A DNA stretch of 64,000 nucleotides, from assembly GCF_014655715.1 (NCBI RefSeq), contig NZ_BNBM01000002.1, forward strand, positions 620,001-684,000, given 5' to 3'. Shown here piece after piece: positions 35,266-43,122 of this stretch. A model generated the notes under the pieces. That model worked only from the letters and a program-made list of their open reading frames with translations, was not told the origin of the DNA and searched no databases. The position numbers and the translations under genes are program-made. Position 1 is the first letter of the stretch, and each line of letters starts with the position of its first letter. The stretch comes from Streptomyces lanatus. GTDB taxonomy: Bacteria; Actinomycetota; Actinomycetes; Streptomycetales; Streptomycetaceae.

Positions 35266-36213
35266 TCAGATGACGCCGAGCCCCTCCAGCCGGTCGCGGA
35301 TCTGCCGGTAGGCCTCGATGCCCATGGCCTTCTGCTGGCGGCGCTCCTCGGGCTCGTCCTGGCGGCCGAAGCGCCACCACAGGGTGCCCTCCTGCTTGTC
35401 CATGATCACGGAGCGGTCCTTCTCGGCCGGGCCGCGCAGGAAGAGGGAGACGGTGTCGGGCGTGGTGAACGTGGTGTGGATGGCGCTGTGGTGCAGCGTG
35501 TAGCAGCTGCCGGGCGCCTCCCAGCGGACGATGTGCGGGGTGAGCTTCTCCAGCTGGTCCTTCGCCCTCGGGTCCGGGTTGTGCCGGTTGAGGTACTGGC
35601 GTGCCTCGGGGTCCGATCCCTCGCCGTAGAGGTCGCCGTCCATGTGGTACCAGGTGTGCGTGTAACCGCCCGTCACGATGCGGCTGGAGAAGGAGAACCG
35701 GTGGTCGTGCGGACGGTCGAAGTGGTCGTCGGTGGAGATGTGCAGCCGCAGCCGGACACCCCGGTCGAGCGCGTCGTACAGCACGATGTAGTCGAGCAGC
35801 TGGTGCCGCTCGCACATGGCGAGGAGCTCCGGCTTGTGCTCCACGTCGTAGACCAGTTTGCGCAGGGACTCCTTGTCGTCGGCGAGGCGCTGGACGACGT
35901 CGCGGGTGATCTCGCCCGCTGCTTCGAAGTCGGTCCAGTCGACGGTGAGCCGGTCGAGGTGGTCGATCACGCTTTCTCCTTGGTACGGCGGCGGTTCGGA
36001 CAGTGGCCCGCCGTGCGGGGCCGGCGGCTCCTGGGCGGTGTCGGTGGCCAGTGCCTCCTCGTAGGCCCTGCGGATCCGCAGGGCCGCGGGCGAGCCGGCG
36101 GCCGGCAGCCGGGCGAGCTCTTCGGCCGGCCGGCGTCCGGCGGCGACGTCGGCGAGAGTGTCGGCGAAGACGTCGAGGTCGGAGGTGCCGACCACGTCAC
36201 GGGTGGGGCTCAT
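35266..36213 (-). CDS. Cupin-like protein with N-terminal extension, paralogue of the next gene
   Basis: 315 residues from ATG 36213 (GGAGAAC upstream), overlapping the kinase stop by 4 bases. Residues 1-75 are an extension absent from the paralogue (LDVFADTLADVAAGRRPAEEL), resembling a small helical or carrier-like unit without a phosphopantetheine site. The core has VEHKPELLAMCER, RLRLHISTDD, PHDHRFSFSSRIVTGGY and YTLHHSAIHTTF, with the same H-x-H-R-F and HHxxxH pattern as its neighbour. A tandem pair of diverged cupin-like proteins suggests either a heterodimer or two successive steps. Family unknown to me. Confidence 0.72.
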   Translation of the reverse strand: MSPTRDVVGTSDLDVFADTLADVAAGRRPAEELARLPAAGSPAALRIRRAYEEALATDTAQEPPAPHGGPLSEPPPYQGESVIDHLDRLTVDWTDFEAAGEITRDVVQRLADDKESLRKLVYDVEHKPELLAMCERHQLLDYIVLYDALDRGVRLRLHISTDDHFDRPHDHRFSFSSRIVTGGYTHTWYHMDGDLYGEGSDPEARQYLNRHNPDPRAKDQLEKLTPHIVRWEAPGSCYTLHHSAIHTTFTTPDTVSLFLRGPAEKDRSVIMDKQEGTLWWRFGRQDEPEERRQQKAMGIEAYRQIRDRLEGLGVI

Positions 36214-36866
36214 GGCGTTCTCCTCAGCGCACGCACCGCGGCCACCACGGCCGCCGCGGTGCGCTCCGGCGGATCGTCCGGATCCGGGGTCAGTACGAGC
36301 CAGTCGCGGTCCTTGGCCATGCGCAGCAACTCCTCGCGTACGACCGACTGGTAGGCGCGGTACGACTCGCGGGGCGGGCCGGTGAAGCCGTCCCAGCGGC
36401 CGATCTCGGTGTCCTTGAAGTCGTGGCGGCGCGCCCAGGCGACCTCGGGCGCGACATCGAGCAGGACCGTCAGCGCGGATTCGGGGACGGGCGCGAAGAG
36501 CGACTCGACCCAGTGCGCGTCCAGGCGTTCACGGACGAGGGTCTTGGCGATGTTCCGGTAGTACCAGCCGTCCGTCACGGCGAGCGTGTCCGGGTCCGTC
36601 AGGTCGGGCCGCAGCCGGGCCAGGCCCGCGTACCAGGAGGCGATCAGCAGGATCCAGTGCGCGGCCCCGTAGGTGTCGCCCTGTTTCTCGGGCGAGGACC
36701 AGATGAGCTCGCGCAGTCGGCCGGCGCGGGCCTCGGTGCCGGGGTCGGCGGGCCCGATGTCCTTCTTGTCGACGAAGACGGCGCGATACGGGGCCAGTTC
36801 GCGGGCGACCAGACGTGCCACCGTCGACTTCCCGCTGCCGTCGATGCCCTCCATGACGATCAGCAC
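36210..36866 (-). CDS. Thymidylate kinase-like P-loop nucleotide kinase
   Basis: 218 residues from GTG 36866, overlapping the end of the upstream HAD gene. The start VLIVMEGIDGSGKSTVARLV is the P-loop of dTMP-kinase-like enzymes; an Asp-Arg/Lys region (VFVDKKD), WYYRN and a lid-like RRHDFKDTEIGRWDG follow. It phosphorylates a nucleoside monophosphate or a related compound with ATP. Housekeeping tmk is elsewhere in Streptomyces, so a role on a nucleotide analogue or a phosphorylated intermediate of this pathway is inferred. Confidence 0.85.
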   Translation of the reverse strand: MLIVMEGIDGSGKSTVARLVARELAPYRAVFVDKKDIGPADPGTEARAGRLRELIWSSPEKQGDTYGAAHWILLIASWYAGLARLRPDLTDPDTLAVTDGWYYRNIAKTLVRERLDAHWVESLFAPVPESALTVLLDVAPEVAWARRHDFKDTEIGRWDGFTGPPRESYRAYQSVVREELLRMAKDRDWLVLTPDPDDPPERTAAAVVAAVRALRRTP

Positions 36867-37720
36867 GGTGTGCCCCCGTCCAGCAGGTACCGGATGACGC
36901 CGTCCTCGTCGTTGGCGGCGGTGACGACGGTGGCCCGGGCGCGGATGTCGGGGTGGGCGTTGGCGGGGGCGACGGTGCGGTCGGCGACGGCGAACATGGG
37001 CAGGTCGTTGAGGTGGTCGCCGTAGACGGTGAGCGGCTGGTGCGTCAGTCCCGCGAGCTGCCGGAGGCGGCGTACGGCGAAGCCCTTCTCGGCCTGCGGG
37101 TGGGCCACCTGGATCTCGGTCCAGCCGGGCACATAGCGGTTGGCGGCGGCCATGACGCCCGCGGTGTCGCCGAGCGCCGCTTCGAGGGCGGTGACCGCGG
37201 CCTTGGCGTCGCCGTCGGGGACGAAGGCGATCACCGCCGCGGTGCAGGTGCCGGTGACGGCCGCGCGGGGGTCGTCGTAGGTGCCGAGCCGGGGGTCGCC
37301 GTAGGCCCGCTTCTCCTCGATGTACCAGGTGAGGGCGGGGTTGCCGCAACTCCCGTGCAGGACGTGGTCGGTGCTGCCGTCCCAGGTGGTCAGCACCGGT
37401 TCGGCGGCCAGCTCCGCGAGTGCGGCGAGGGCGGTGGCGGCGGCCGGCTCGTCGAGGGTGCGGTGGTCGGGGCGGTGGCCCGAGGCGAGGTCGGTGAGGA
37501 AGGCGCCGTTCAGCTCGGCGACGGGCAGCGTGAGGCGTACTCCGGCGAGCAGGGTGCGCATGGCGACGGCGCTGCGGGCGCTGGCGAAGGTGAGCGCGGT
37601 GCCCGCGTCCAGCAGGGTGTTGAGGCCGTCGCGGGCGTAGGCGCTGAGGGTGGCGTCGGACCGCAGCAGGGTGCCGTCGAGGTCGAGGACATGCAGGCCG
37701 GGGTGGCGGTCGTCGGTCAT
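36860..37720 (-). CDS. HAD-family phosphatase, Cof type
   Basis: 286 residues. HAD motif I DLDGTLLRSD (nucleophile and acid Asp both present), motif II in TFASARS, a Lys in QAEKGFAV and motif IV GDHLNDLPMF are all found, with the large C2 cap typical of Cof/YidA phosphatases of sugar phosphates and nucleotides. Start and stop both overlap the neighbouring genes. Likely to remove a phosphate at a late step or to act with the adjacent kinase-like protein. Confidence 0.9.
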   Translation of the reverse strand: MTDDRHPGLHVLDLDGTLLRSDATLSAYARDGLNTLLDAGTALTFASARSAVAMRTLLAGVRLTLPVAELNGAFLTDLASGHRPDHRTLDEPAAATALAALAELAAEPVLTTWDGSTDHVLHGSCGNPALTWYIEEKRAYGDPRLGTYDDPRAAVTGTCTAAVIAFVPDGDAKAAVTALEAALGDTAGVMAAANRYVPGWTEIQVAHPQAEKGFAVRRLRQLAGLTHQPLTVYGDHLNDLPMFAVADRTVAPANAHPDIRARATVVTAANDEDGVIRYLLDGGTPC

Positions 37721-38400
37721 CGTCGGGTCGTCTCCTGAAGTGTTCGGGTGGGAAAGAGCGCGGGAATCAGTTCCCGCAGCTCCCCCATCGAACCGAGGAC
37801 CCGCCCGGCGTCACCGAGCCGGGTGCGCGGAGTGAGCGCGGCGAGGCCGAACACCGTCATGCCGGCCGCGCGTGCGGCGGCGACTCCCCGTGCGCTGTCC
37901 TCGATGACGAGGCAGGCTTCGGGTGCCACGCCGAAGTGCCGGGCGGCGTGCAGGAAGACGTCGGGGGCGGGCTTGGGGCGCGCCACCTGGTCGGCGCCGA
38001 AGATCCGGCCGGCCAGGCGCGGGGCGAGACCGGTCAGGGCCAGCGAGACGGCGACCCGGTCCGCGGTGTCGTTGGAGGCGACGCAGTAGGGCACGGCCCG
38101 TGCGTCGAGCGCGTCCAGCACCTCGTGGATCCCCTCGACGGGCTTCAGTTCCCGTTGGAAGGCCTCGAAGAGGCGGGTGTGGAACCGGGCGCGGAAGTCG
38201 TCGGGGACCACGGCGCCGGTGCGGCGGCGGACCGTCTCCGCCATGTCGGCGAAGGACTTCCCCAGGTAGTGCTCGACGGCCTCGGCGACCGTCGTCGGCA
38301 CCACCTCGTCGGTCAGCATCCCGGCGAGCAGCCGGTTGGCGAGGGCCTCGCTGTCCACGAGGACACCGCTGTTGTCGAAGACGACCAGCTCGTGCTCCAC
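37717..38400 (-). CDS. HAD-family hydrolase, beta-phosphoglucomutase-like, altered motif I
   Basis: 227 residues from GTG 38400, with AAGGGGGG 5 bases upstream; the first gene of the - strand series. Motif I reads FDNSGVLVDSE: the nucleophile Asp is present but the second Asp, the usual general acid, is Ser. Motif II (CVASND), motif III Lys (KPAPDVF) and motif IV (IEDSARG) are intact, with an alpha-helical C1 cap. Loss of the general acid is typical of HADs that are not normal phosphomonoesterases. Family PGM/phosphatase-like; substrate unknown. Confidence 0.86.
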   Translation of the reverse strand: MEHELVVFDNSGVLVDSEALANRLLAGMLTDEVVPTTVAEAVEHYLGKSFADMAETVRRRTGAVVPDDFRARFHTRLFEAFQRELKPVEGIHEVLDALDARAVPYCVASNDTADRVAVSLALTGLAPRLAGRIFGADQVARPKPAPDVFLHAARHFGVAPEACLVIEDSARGVAAARAAGMTVFGLAALTPRTRLGDAGRVLGSMGELRELIPALFPTRTLQETTRR

Positions 38401-38429
38401 CCGTACCCCCCTTGCTCGCTTGACTGCAA

Positions 38430-38622
38430 TTGCCAGATCAACATAGAGAGCGTTGACATGCCAGTCAACCCCAGCAGGGACGCTCATTGACAAGGCAGGC
38501 CATCACTCCATGGGCAACACACCCCTTGCCACACGGGATTCCGGTGATATCGTCAACGCTCGTCCACCCAGTCTGTCAATCATTGTCAAAGATCAATTGC
38601 CAACGGTAGATCAATTGACAAC
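38430..38622. promoter_or_regulatory. Divergent promoter region with TTGCCA/TTGACA boxes
   Basis: The 250-base region between the two divergent operons is AT-rich for this genome. TTGCCA occurs at 38430-38435, 38526-38531 and 38597-38602; the near match TTGACA occurs at 38615-38620 and elsewhere. A 14-base direct repeat, GATCAATTGCCAAC (38591-38604) and GATCAATTGACAAC (38609-38622), has an 18-base period, about two helical turns minus three. These boxes match those upstream of the XRE-TPR regulator. Confidence 0.7.
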
Positions 38623-38651
38623 AGTCAGCAGGAACGCGAGAGGGATGAAAG

Positions 38652-39797
38652 ATGACGCTGCTTCCGGTGGAGGTCCACTGCCATGGCTTTGCCGGGGTGG
38701 ACTTCTCCGAGTTCTCCCTGCTCGACCTCGAACTCCTCGAGCAGGTCTGCGCACGGGAGGGGGTGCTCAGCATCCCGACCCTGTATCTGCACCACCACCG
38801 GCTGGGCGAGTTCGAGAAGTTCATGCGCCGCTACGACGCGATGCGCCGCGCCGGACGCATCCCGCATGTCGTCGGGGTCGCCCTGGAGGGCCCGTTGCTC
38901 TCCAGCCACGGCGGCACACCGGCCGACACCGTGTGGGCCCCGACGCGTGCGGAGTGGGAGCGGCTGGCCCGCCTCGGTGACCTCGGCCTGTGCTACATGG
39001 TCCTCTCCCCCGACGCCTTCTCGCCCGCCTCGGACTTCCACGGCCAGACCTTCGACCGCCACCCCGGCTTCGAGTGGATCGTCCCGCTGCTGCTCGGCCA
39101 CGGCGTACGGCCCGCGCTGGGCCACTTCACCCGGACCGACCCGGAGCTCAGCGCCCGGCTCGTCACGGACATCGTCGACATCGCCTGGGACACCGAGTGG
39201 AACGGCAAGGGCGCCCGGGTGGTGACGGACCATCTGTTCAACGACATGCCGCTCAACATCCGGCACGCCTTCCGCACCACCCGCGCCCGCGCCACCCGTG
39301 ACGCGACGCTCGCCTCGTACGACCTGCCGGGCTGGACGCTGGACGCGATGGACGAGATCGCAGGTCCCGTACCGGCGGCCATCATGCGCGCGGCGGCCGC
39401 GGGACGTATCGCCGCCTGCATCAACTTCGACGGCGAGCATGTCGACCTGGCCATCGCCAGTCGCGCGGTCGGGCTCATGGGCCTGGAGAACTCCATGATG
39501 ATGACCGACCGCTGCGACTCCGCGCGGCTCGGCGGCCAGGACCTCACCCAGGGCGAGGAGAACGGCCTGTGGTACCAGGAGGGCGGCATCGTCGCCGCCG
39601 GATCCCAGCCGCTGGCCCAGCAGATGCGCAACGCCATGGGCCATGAGATCAAGGGCCCCCGGCTCTGGGACCTGGCCGCCGGCACCGCCCACCGCGCCTT
39701 CGGACTCACCGCCCTGGAGGCGGGCCAGCTCCCCGACGGCATGCTCGCCGCGACCAGGGAGCAGTGGGCCGCCCTCGACATCGCGGACGCCGCGTGA
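38652..39797 (+). CDS. Amidohydrolase, N-acetylglucosamine-6-phosphate deacetylase-like
   Basis: 381 residues from ATG 38652 (GAGAGGGATG upstream). The metal-binding start VEVHCHGFAGVDF and the NagA-like LEGPLLSSHGG are present, with later GHFTRTDPEL, DHLFNDMP and a DxxD-type TDRCDS region. NagA removes acetyl from a sugar amide; here the substrate may be a sugar, cyclic amide or formamide. It is the first gene of the rightward operon, overlaps the formyltransferase start by 4 bases and faces the divergent regulatory region. Function in the pathway is unknown. Confidence 0.82.
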   Translation: MTLLPVEVHCHGFAGVDFSEFSLLDLELLEQVCAREGVLSIPTLYLHHHRLGEFEKFMRRYDAMRRAGRIPHVVGVALEGPLLSSHGGTPADTVWAPTRAEWERLARLGDLGLCYMVLSPDAFSPASDFHGQTFDRHPGFEWIVPLLLGHGVRPALGHFTRTDPELSARLVTDIVDIAWDTEWNGKGARVVTDHLFNDMPLNIRHAFRTTRARATRDATLASYDLPGWTLDAMDEIAGPVPAAIMRAAAAGRIAACINFDGEHVDLAIASRAVGLMGLENSMMMTDRCDSARLGGQDLTQGEENGLWYQEGGIVAAGSQPLAQQMRNAMGHEIKGPRLWDLAAGTAHRAFGLTALEAGQLPDGMLAATREQWAALDIADAA

Positions 39798-40627
39798 CGG
39801 CGGACCCCGGCCCCGCCACCCTGCCGCTGCGCCGCGCCGGAAGCGACGGCCCGCTGCGGATCGGCGTCCTGGTCTCCGCCACCGGCGCCAATCTGCGCAC
39901 CCTGATCGACCTGGGGCACGCCGAGCCGGACCGGTACGAGGTGGCCCTGGTCGCCTCGCACGGCACCCGGTCCAAGGCACTGGGACTGGCCCGGGAGCAC
40001 GGTATCGAGGCCTGGCCGGGCGACTTCGACGCCCACTGCGGCACCGCCTCCCGCGCGAGCGGCCCGGCCGAACGGGCCGTCTACCGGCGCCGGGCCCGGG
40101 AGTGGCACGACCGGCTCGACGCCCGGATCGCCGGGTGGGAGTCGGCCAACGGGCCCCTCGACCTCGTCGTGCTGGCCTACCACCGCTGGATCGAGGGCGA
40201 TCTGCTCACCCGCTACCACGGCCGGATGATCAACCAGCACCCCGGTGACCTGACCGTGCTCGACGCCGCCCGCCGCCGGGTCCTGACCGGCAACGATCCG
40301 GTCGCCCTGGCGATGTCCCTCGGGCACACCGCCACCCGGACCTCCTGCTTCCTCGTCGACGACAGCCATGACGGCGGGGCGCTGCTGTGCCAGGGCCCTC
40401 CCGTGCCCGTACGGCGGGGAGTCGGTCCGGCGGCGCAGGAGCTGGAGCAGAAGGGCCTGAGCGACCGCCCCTGTCTGGAGTGGACCGTGCGGGCCTTCGC
40501 CGCCGGCTCGCTCGCGCTGGCCCCGGACACGCATCCCGACGGCAGCCGGGTCGTCCTGGTCGACGGCGTCGCGACGCCGCTCGGGGGCAGACAACTTTCC
40601 GCACGAGAGACACCCGAGGAGATGTGA
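39794..40627 (+). CDS. Formyltransferase-like protein (PurN/Fmt superfamily)
   Basis: 277 residues from GTG 39794, overlapping the upstream stop. The N-terminal IGVLVSATGANLRTLIDLG matches the PurN nucleotide-binding start, and MINQHPGDL is the formyltransferase N-x-H-P-x-x-L catalytic motif, followed by VDDSHDGGALL, which supplies the catalytic Asp. It probably moves a formyl group from N10-formyltetrahydrofolate to an amine; an inserted segment near residues 75-115 departs from PurN. The adjoining amidohydrolase could remove the same group later, suggesting formyl protection or formylated product. Confidence 0.85.
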   Translation: MTADPGPATLPLRRAGSDGPLRIGVLVSATGANLRTLIDLGHAEPDRYEVALVASHGTRSKALGLAREHGIEAWPGDFDAHCGTASRASGPAERAVYRRRAREWHDRLDARIAGWESANGPLDLVVLAYHRWIEGDLLTRYHGRMINQHPGDLTVLDAARRRVLTGNDPVALAMSLGHTATRTSCFLVDDSHDGGALLCQGPPVPVRRGVGPAAQELEQKGLSDRPCLEWTVRAFAAGSLALAPDTHPDGSRVVLVDGVATPLGGRQLSARETPEEM

Positions 40628-40631
40628 GGCC

Positions 40632-41624
40632 GTGGCGTACTCCGTGATCGGCGCCCGGGACCTGGACGCGCTGACCCGCGATCCCCGGAAGGCCGAGGCC
40701 TACCGCCTGGACCCCTATATGCGCGAGGCCCTCCACGCGCTGGCCCCCGCACGGGAGTCCGGGGTGCCGGACCGCGGGGTGCCGGACCGCGGGGTGCTCG
40801 ACCGCCACACCTTCGTCGTGCTGAAGCCCGACGCCGTGGCCGGGCGCCGCTGCGAACTGATCCTCGGCATCCTGCGGTCGGAGGGCTGGCACCCGGTCGC
40901 GGCGACCACGGTGCGCTTCGATCCGCTGCTCGTGCGCGAGCTGTGGCGCTACCAGTTCAACGCCGCCTCCGCGCAGCGCATCGCCGTGGTGGACCCGTTG
41001 CTGTCCTCGGGCCGCAGCCTGCTGGTGCTGCTGGAGGACCGGGAGCGGCCGGAGTGGCTGCCCGCCAGCGTCCGGCTGACGGCCGCCAAGGGGTCGGCGG
41101 AGCCCTCCGCCGCACGCAGCGGTGATCTGCGCACCAGGATCGGCCGGGTCAACGGCCTGTTCAACTTCATGCACACCGCCGATGAACCGGCCGATGTGGC
41201 AAGGGAGTTGCAGCTGTTCTCGTACCAGACGGGCTGGGACTGGTGCGCGGGCCCGCTCCTCGGCTCGACGGAGCACGCCACCGCCGACCCGTGGCGGACG
41301 GTGACCGCGCTGCTCGCGGAGCTGGCCGCCGAGATCCCCGCGCACGACCTGGACGTCACCGCCGCTCTCGCCCGGCTGGCGGCGCTGCCGGGACCGTGGG
41401 GCGACCTCGCCCGCGACCGGCCCGAGCCCGCCCGGATCGACGAGTGGCTCGGCGTGCTGCGCCGCGCGCCGCTGCCGCCGGGCGGCGCCCGCTGGGATGT
41501 GCTGACCGTCCTCACCAGCTGGATCGACTGCAACGAAAAGGGAGTTCTCCCGGTCATCGCCACCGGCACCGCAGACGCCTGGCGCACCACGGGCGACACC
41601 ACGAGAGAGGTGACGTACGCGTGA
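40632..41624 (+). CDS. Nucleoside-diphosphate-kinase-like protein with extra C-terminal region
   Basis: 330 residues from GTG 40632. Residues about 55-200 resemble NDK: VVLKPDAVAGRR (phosphate-binding Lys), an insert, then NFMHTADEPADVARELQLF, corresponding to the NxxHGSD active-site His region of NDK. About 130 further residues follow with no recognised motif. A 15-base unit repeats three times near the start. It might transfer phosphate between nucleotides or, as other NDK-like domains in secondary metabolism, act on an analogue. It overlaps the aminotransferase start by 4 bases. Confidence 0.75.
   Translation: MAYSVIGARDLDALTRDPRKAEAYRLDPYMREALHALAPARESGVPDRGVPDRGVLDRHTFVVLKPDAVAGRRCELILGILRSEGWHPVAATTVRFDPLLVRELWRYQFNAASAQRIAVVDPLLSSGRSLLVLLEDRERPEWLPASVRLTAAKGSAEPSAARSGDLRTRIGRVNGLFNFMHTADEPADVARELQLFSYQTGWDWCAGPLLGSTEHATADPWRTVTALLAELAAEIPAHDLDVTAALARLAALPGPWGDLARDRPEPARIDEWLGVLRRAPLPPGGARWDVLTVLTSWIDCNEKGVLPVIATGTADAWRTTGDTTREVTYA
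40761..40805 (+). repeat. Three tandem 15-base repeats inside the NDK-like gene
   Basis: Units GGGGTGCCGGACCGC, GGGGTGCCGGACCGC and GGGGTGCTCGACCGC encode GVPDR-GVPDR-GVLDR. In-frame, so copy number can vary without frameshift. Confidence 0.85.
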
Positions 41625-42949
41625 GCAGCGCAGTCCCCCCGTTCGCCGGAGCGGGCAACCTCATCTACCGCGCCGCGCACGTACCGCGTTTCGTGCGCGC
41701 CGAGGGCAGCTACCTCGAAGCCGCCGACGGCCGCCGCTATCTGGACGCCGAGGCCGCCAACGGCTCGGTCGCCTGGGGCTATGACAAGGGGATCCTGCGC
41801 GACGCCCTCGCCCACTGCGAGGACCTGCCCGCGCTGCCCTCCTTCTGCGAGTCCGAGCTTCGCCTCGACGTGCTCCAGCGGCTGGAGCGGCTGTTCTCCG
41901 AGGCCATCGGCGCCCCGGGCCGTGTCGAGCTGGACCTCGGCGGCGCGCAGGGCATGGAGACGGCCCTGCGGATCGCGTTCAGCGCCGTCGGACCGGGCAC
42001 GGTCGTGGTGTTCGAGGGCGCCTTCCACGGCAGGTCCGGGGTGACCAGCATGCTCAGCTCCAGCCCCCGCTACCGCGAACTGCTCGCGGCCTGGGGCCTG
42101 GAGGTCGTACGGCTGCCCAGCCCCGACTGCGGTCGCTGCCCGCACGCCACGGCGGCCGGCACGGGCTGCGGAGCGGGGTGCATCGCCGCTGCCACCAGGT
42201 GGGGCTCGGAGCTCTCCGGTGTCGGTGGCGCCGGGTTCGGGCGCAGGGTCAGCGCCTTCGTCTTCGAGTCCGTGCAGAACGTCGGCGGTATGGCCGAGCC
42301 CGATCACGCGCTGCTGCGGGCGGCCGTCGACCACGCGCGCGCCAACGGCGCGGTGGTCATCGCCGACGAGATCTTCACCGGCATGCACCGGACCGGGCCG
42401 CGCTGGGGATTCCAGCGCTCGGGCGTCACGCCCGACGTGGTCGTCGCGAGCAAGGCGCTCACCAACGGCGCCGCCGCCCTGAGCGCGGTGTGGGCCCGTG
42501 AGCCGCTCGCGGACCCGGGGACGTACCGGCCGGGCAGCCACTCCTCGACGTACATCGGCATCCCGCACGCCCTGGGCGTCACCCGGGCCGTCCTGGACCG
42601 CTGGGACTCCTGGGCCGATCCGGCCGCCGACATGGAGGGGCTCGCGGGCCGGCTGACGGACCGTCTCAAGCGGCTCCGGGCGGACCATCCGGACCTGGTG
42701 CGCGACTGCCGGGCCTTCGGCGGCGCCGCCCGTCTCGTCCTGACCGGCGACCACGCCCCCGAGCTGCGGCGGCTGTGTCTGTCGGCCGATCGTCGGGTCG
42801 GGCTGATCGTCGCCTCGACGGGAATGGCGCCGGACGTGATCAACATCCATCCGCCGCTGGTCATCGAGGAGCGGGACCTGGATGTGATGACGGAGGTCCT
42901 CGACCGTGCGCTGACCCTGCTGGCCCGGGGCTCGGAGGGCGGCTCATGA
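41621..42949 (+). CDS. Class III PLP aminotransferase with cysteine-rich insert
   Basis: 442 residues from GTG 41621. Class III landmarks: YLEAADGRRYLDAEAANGS, VVFEGAFHGR, IADEIFTGMHRTG and the PLP lysine in ASKALTNG. A C-x2-C-x9-C-x3-C cluster (CGRC...CGAGC, near residues 165-185) is present; in some bacterial class III enzymes a comparable loop binds a metal or Fe-S cluster. It transfers an amino group between an amino donor and a ketone or aldehyde. The next gene encodes a [2Fe-2S] protein and overlaps by 4 bases. Which carbonyl compound is aminated is not apparent. Confidence 0.9.
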   Translation: MSSAVPPFAGAGNLIYRAAHVPRFVRAEGSYLEAADGRRYLDAEAANGSVAWGYDKGILRDALAHCEDLPALPSFCESELRLDVLQRLERLFSEAIGAPGRVELDLGGAQGMETALRIAFSAVGPGTVVVFEGAFHGRSGVTSMLSSSPRYRELLAAWGLEVVRLPSPDCGRCPHATAAGTGCGAGCIAAATRWGSELSGVGGAGFGRRVSAFVFESVQNVGGMAEPDHALLRAAVDHARANGAVVIADEIFTGMHRTGPRWGFQRSGVTPDVVVASKALTNGAAALSAVWAREPLADPGTYRPGSHSSTYIGIPHALGVTRAVLDRWDSWADPAADMEGLAGRLTDRLKRLRADHPDLVRDCRAFGGAARLVLTGDHAPELRRLCLSADRRVGLIVASTGMAPDVINIHPPLVIEERDLDVMTEVLDRALTLLARGSEGGS

Positions 42950-43122
42950 CGCACTGCCCGACGGAGGATCCGCTGATCTGTCTGTGCGCGCACGTCCCGG
43001 AGAGCGTGATCCTCGCGGCGAAGGCCTCGGGCGCCCGCGACGTCCCCGCCCTGCGCCGCGCCACCGGCGCCAACACGGGCTGCGGGGACTGCCTTCCGGA
43101 CCTGGAGGAGCTCCTGGAGTGA
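42946..43122 (+). CDS. BFD-like [2Fe-2S]-binding protein
   Basis: 58 residues, the size of bacterioferritin-associated ferredoxin-like domains. Four cysteines in the order C-x-C (ICLCAHVPE) and C-x2-C (NTGCGDCLPD) match the BFD [2Fe-2S] motif. The start ATG overlaps the aminotransferase stop. Likely an electron or Fe-S donor to a partner of the operon, perhaps the aminotransferase with its Cys cluster, or the diiron oxygenase encoded on the other strand. Confidence 0.86.
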   Translation: MTHCPTEDPLICLCAHVPESVILAAKASGARDVPALRRATGANTGCGDCLPDLEELLE

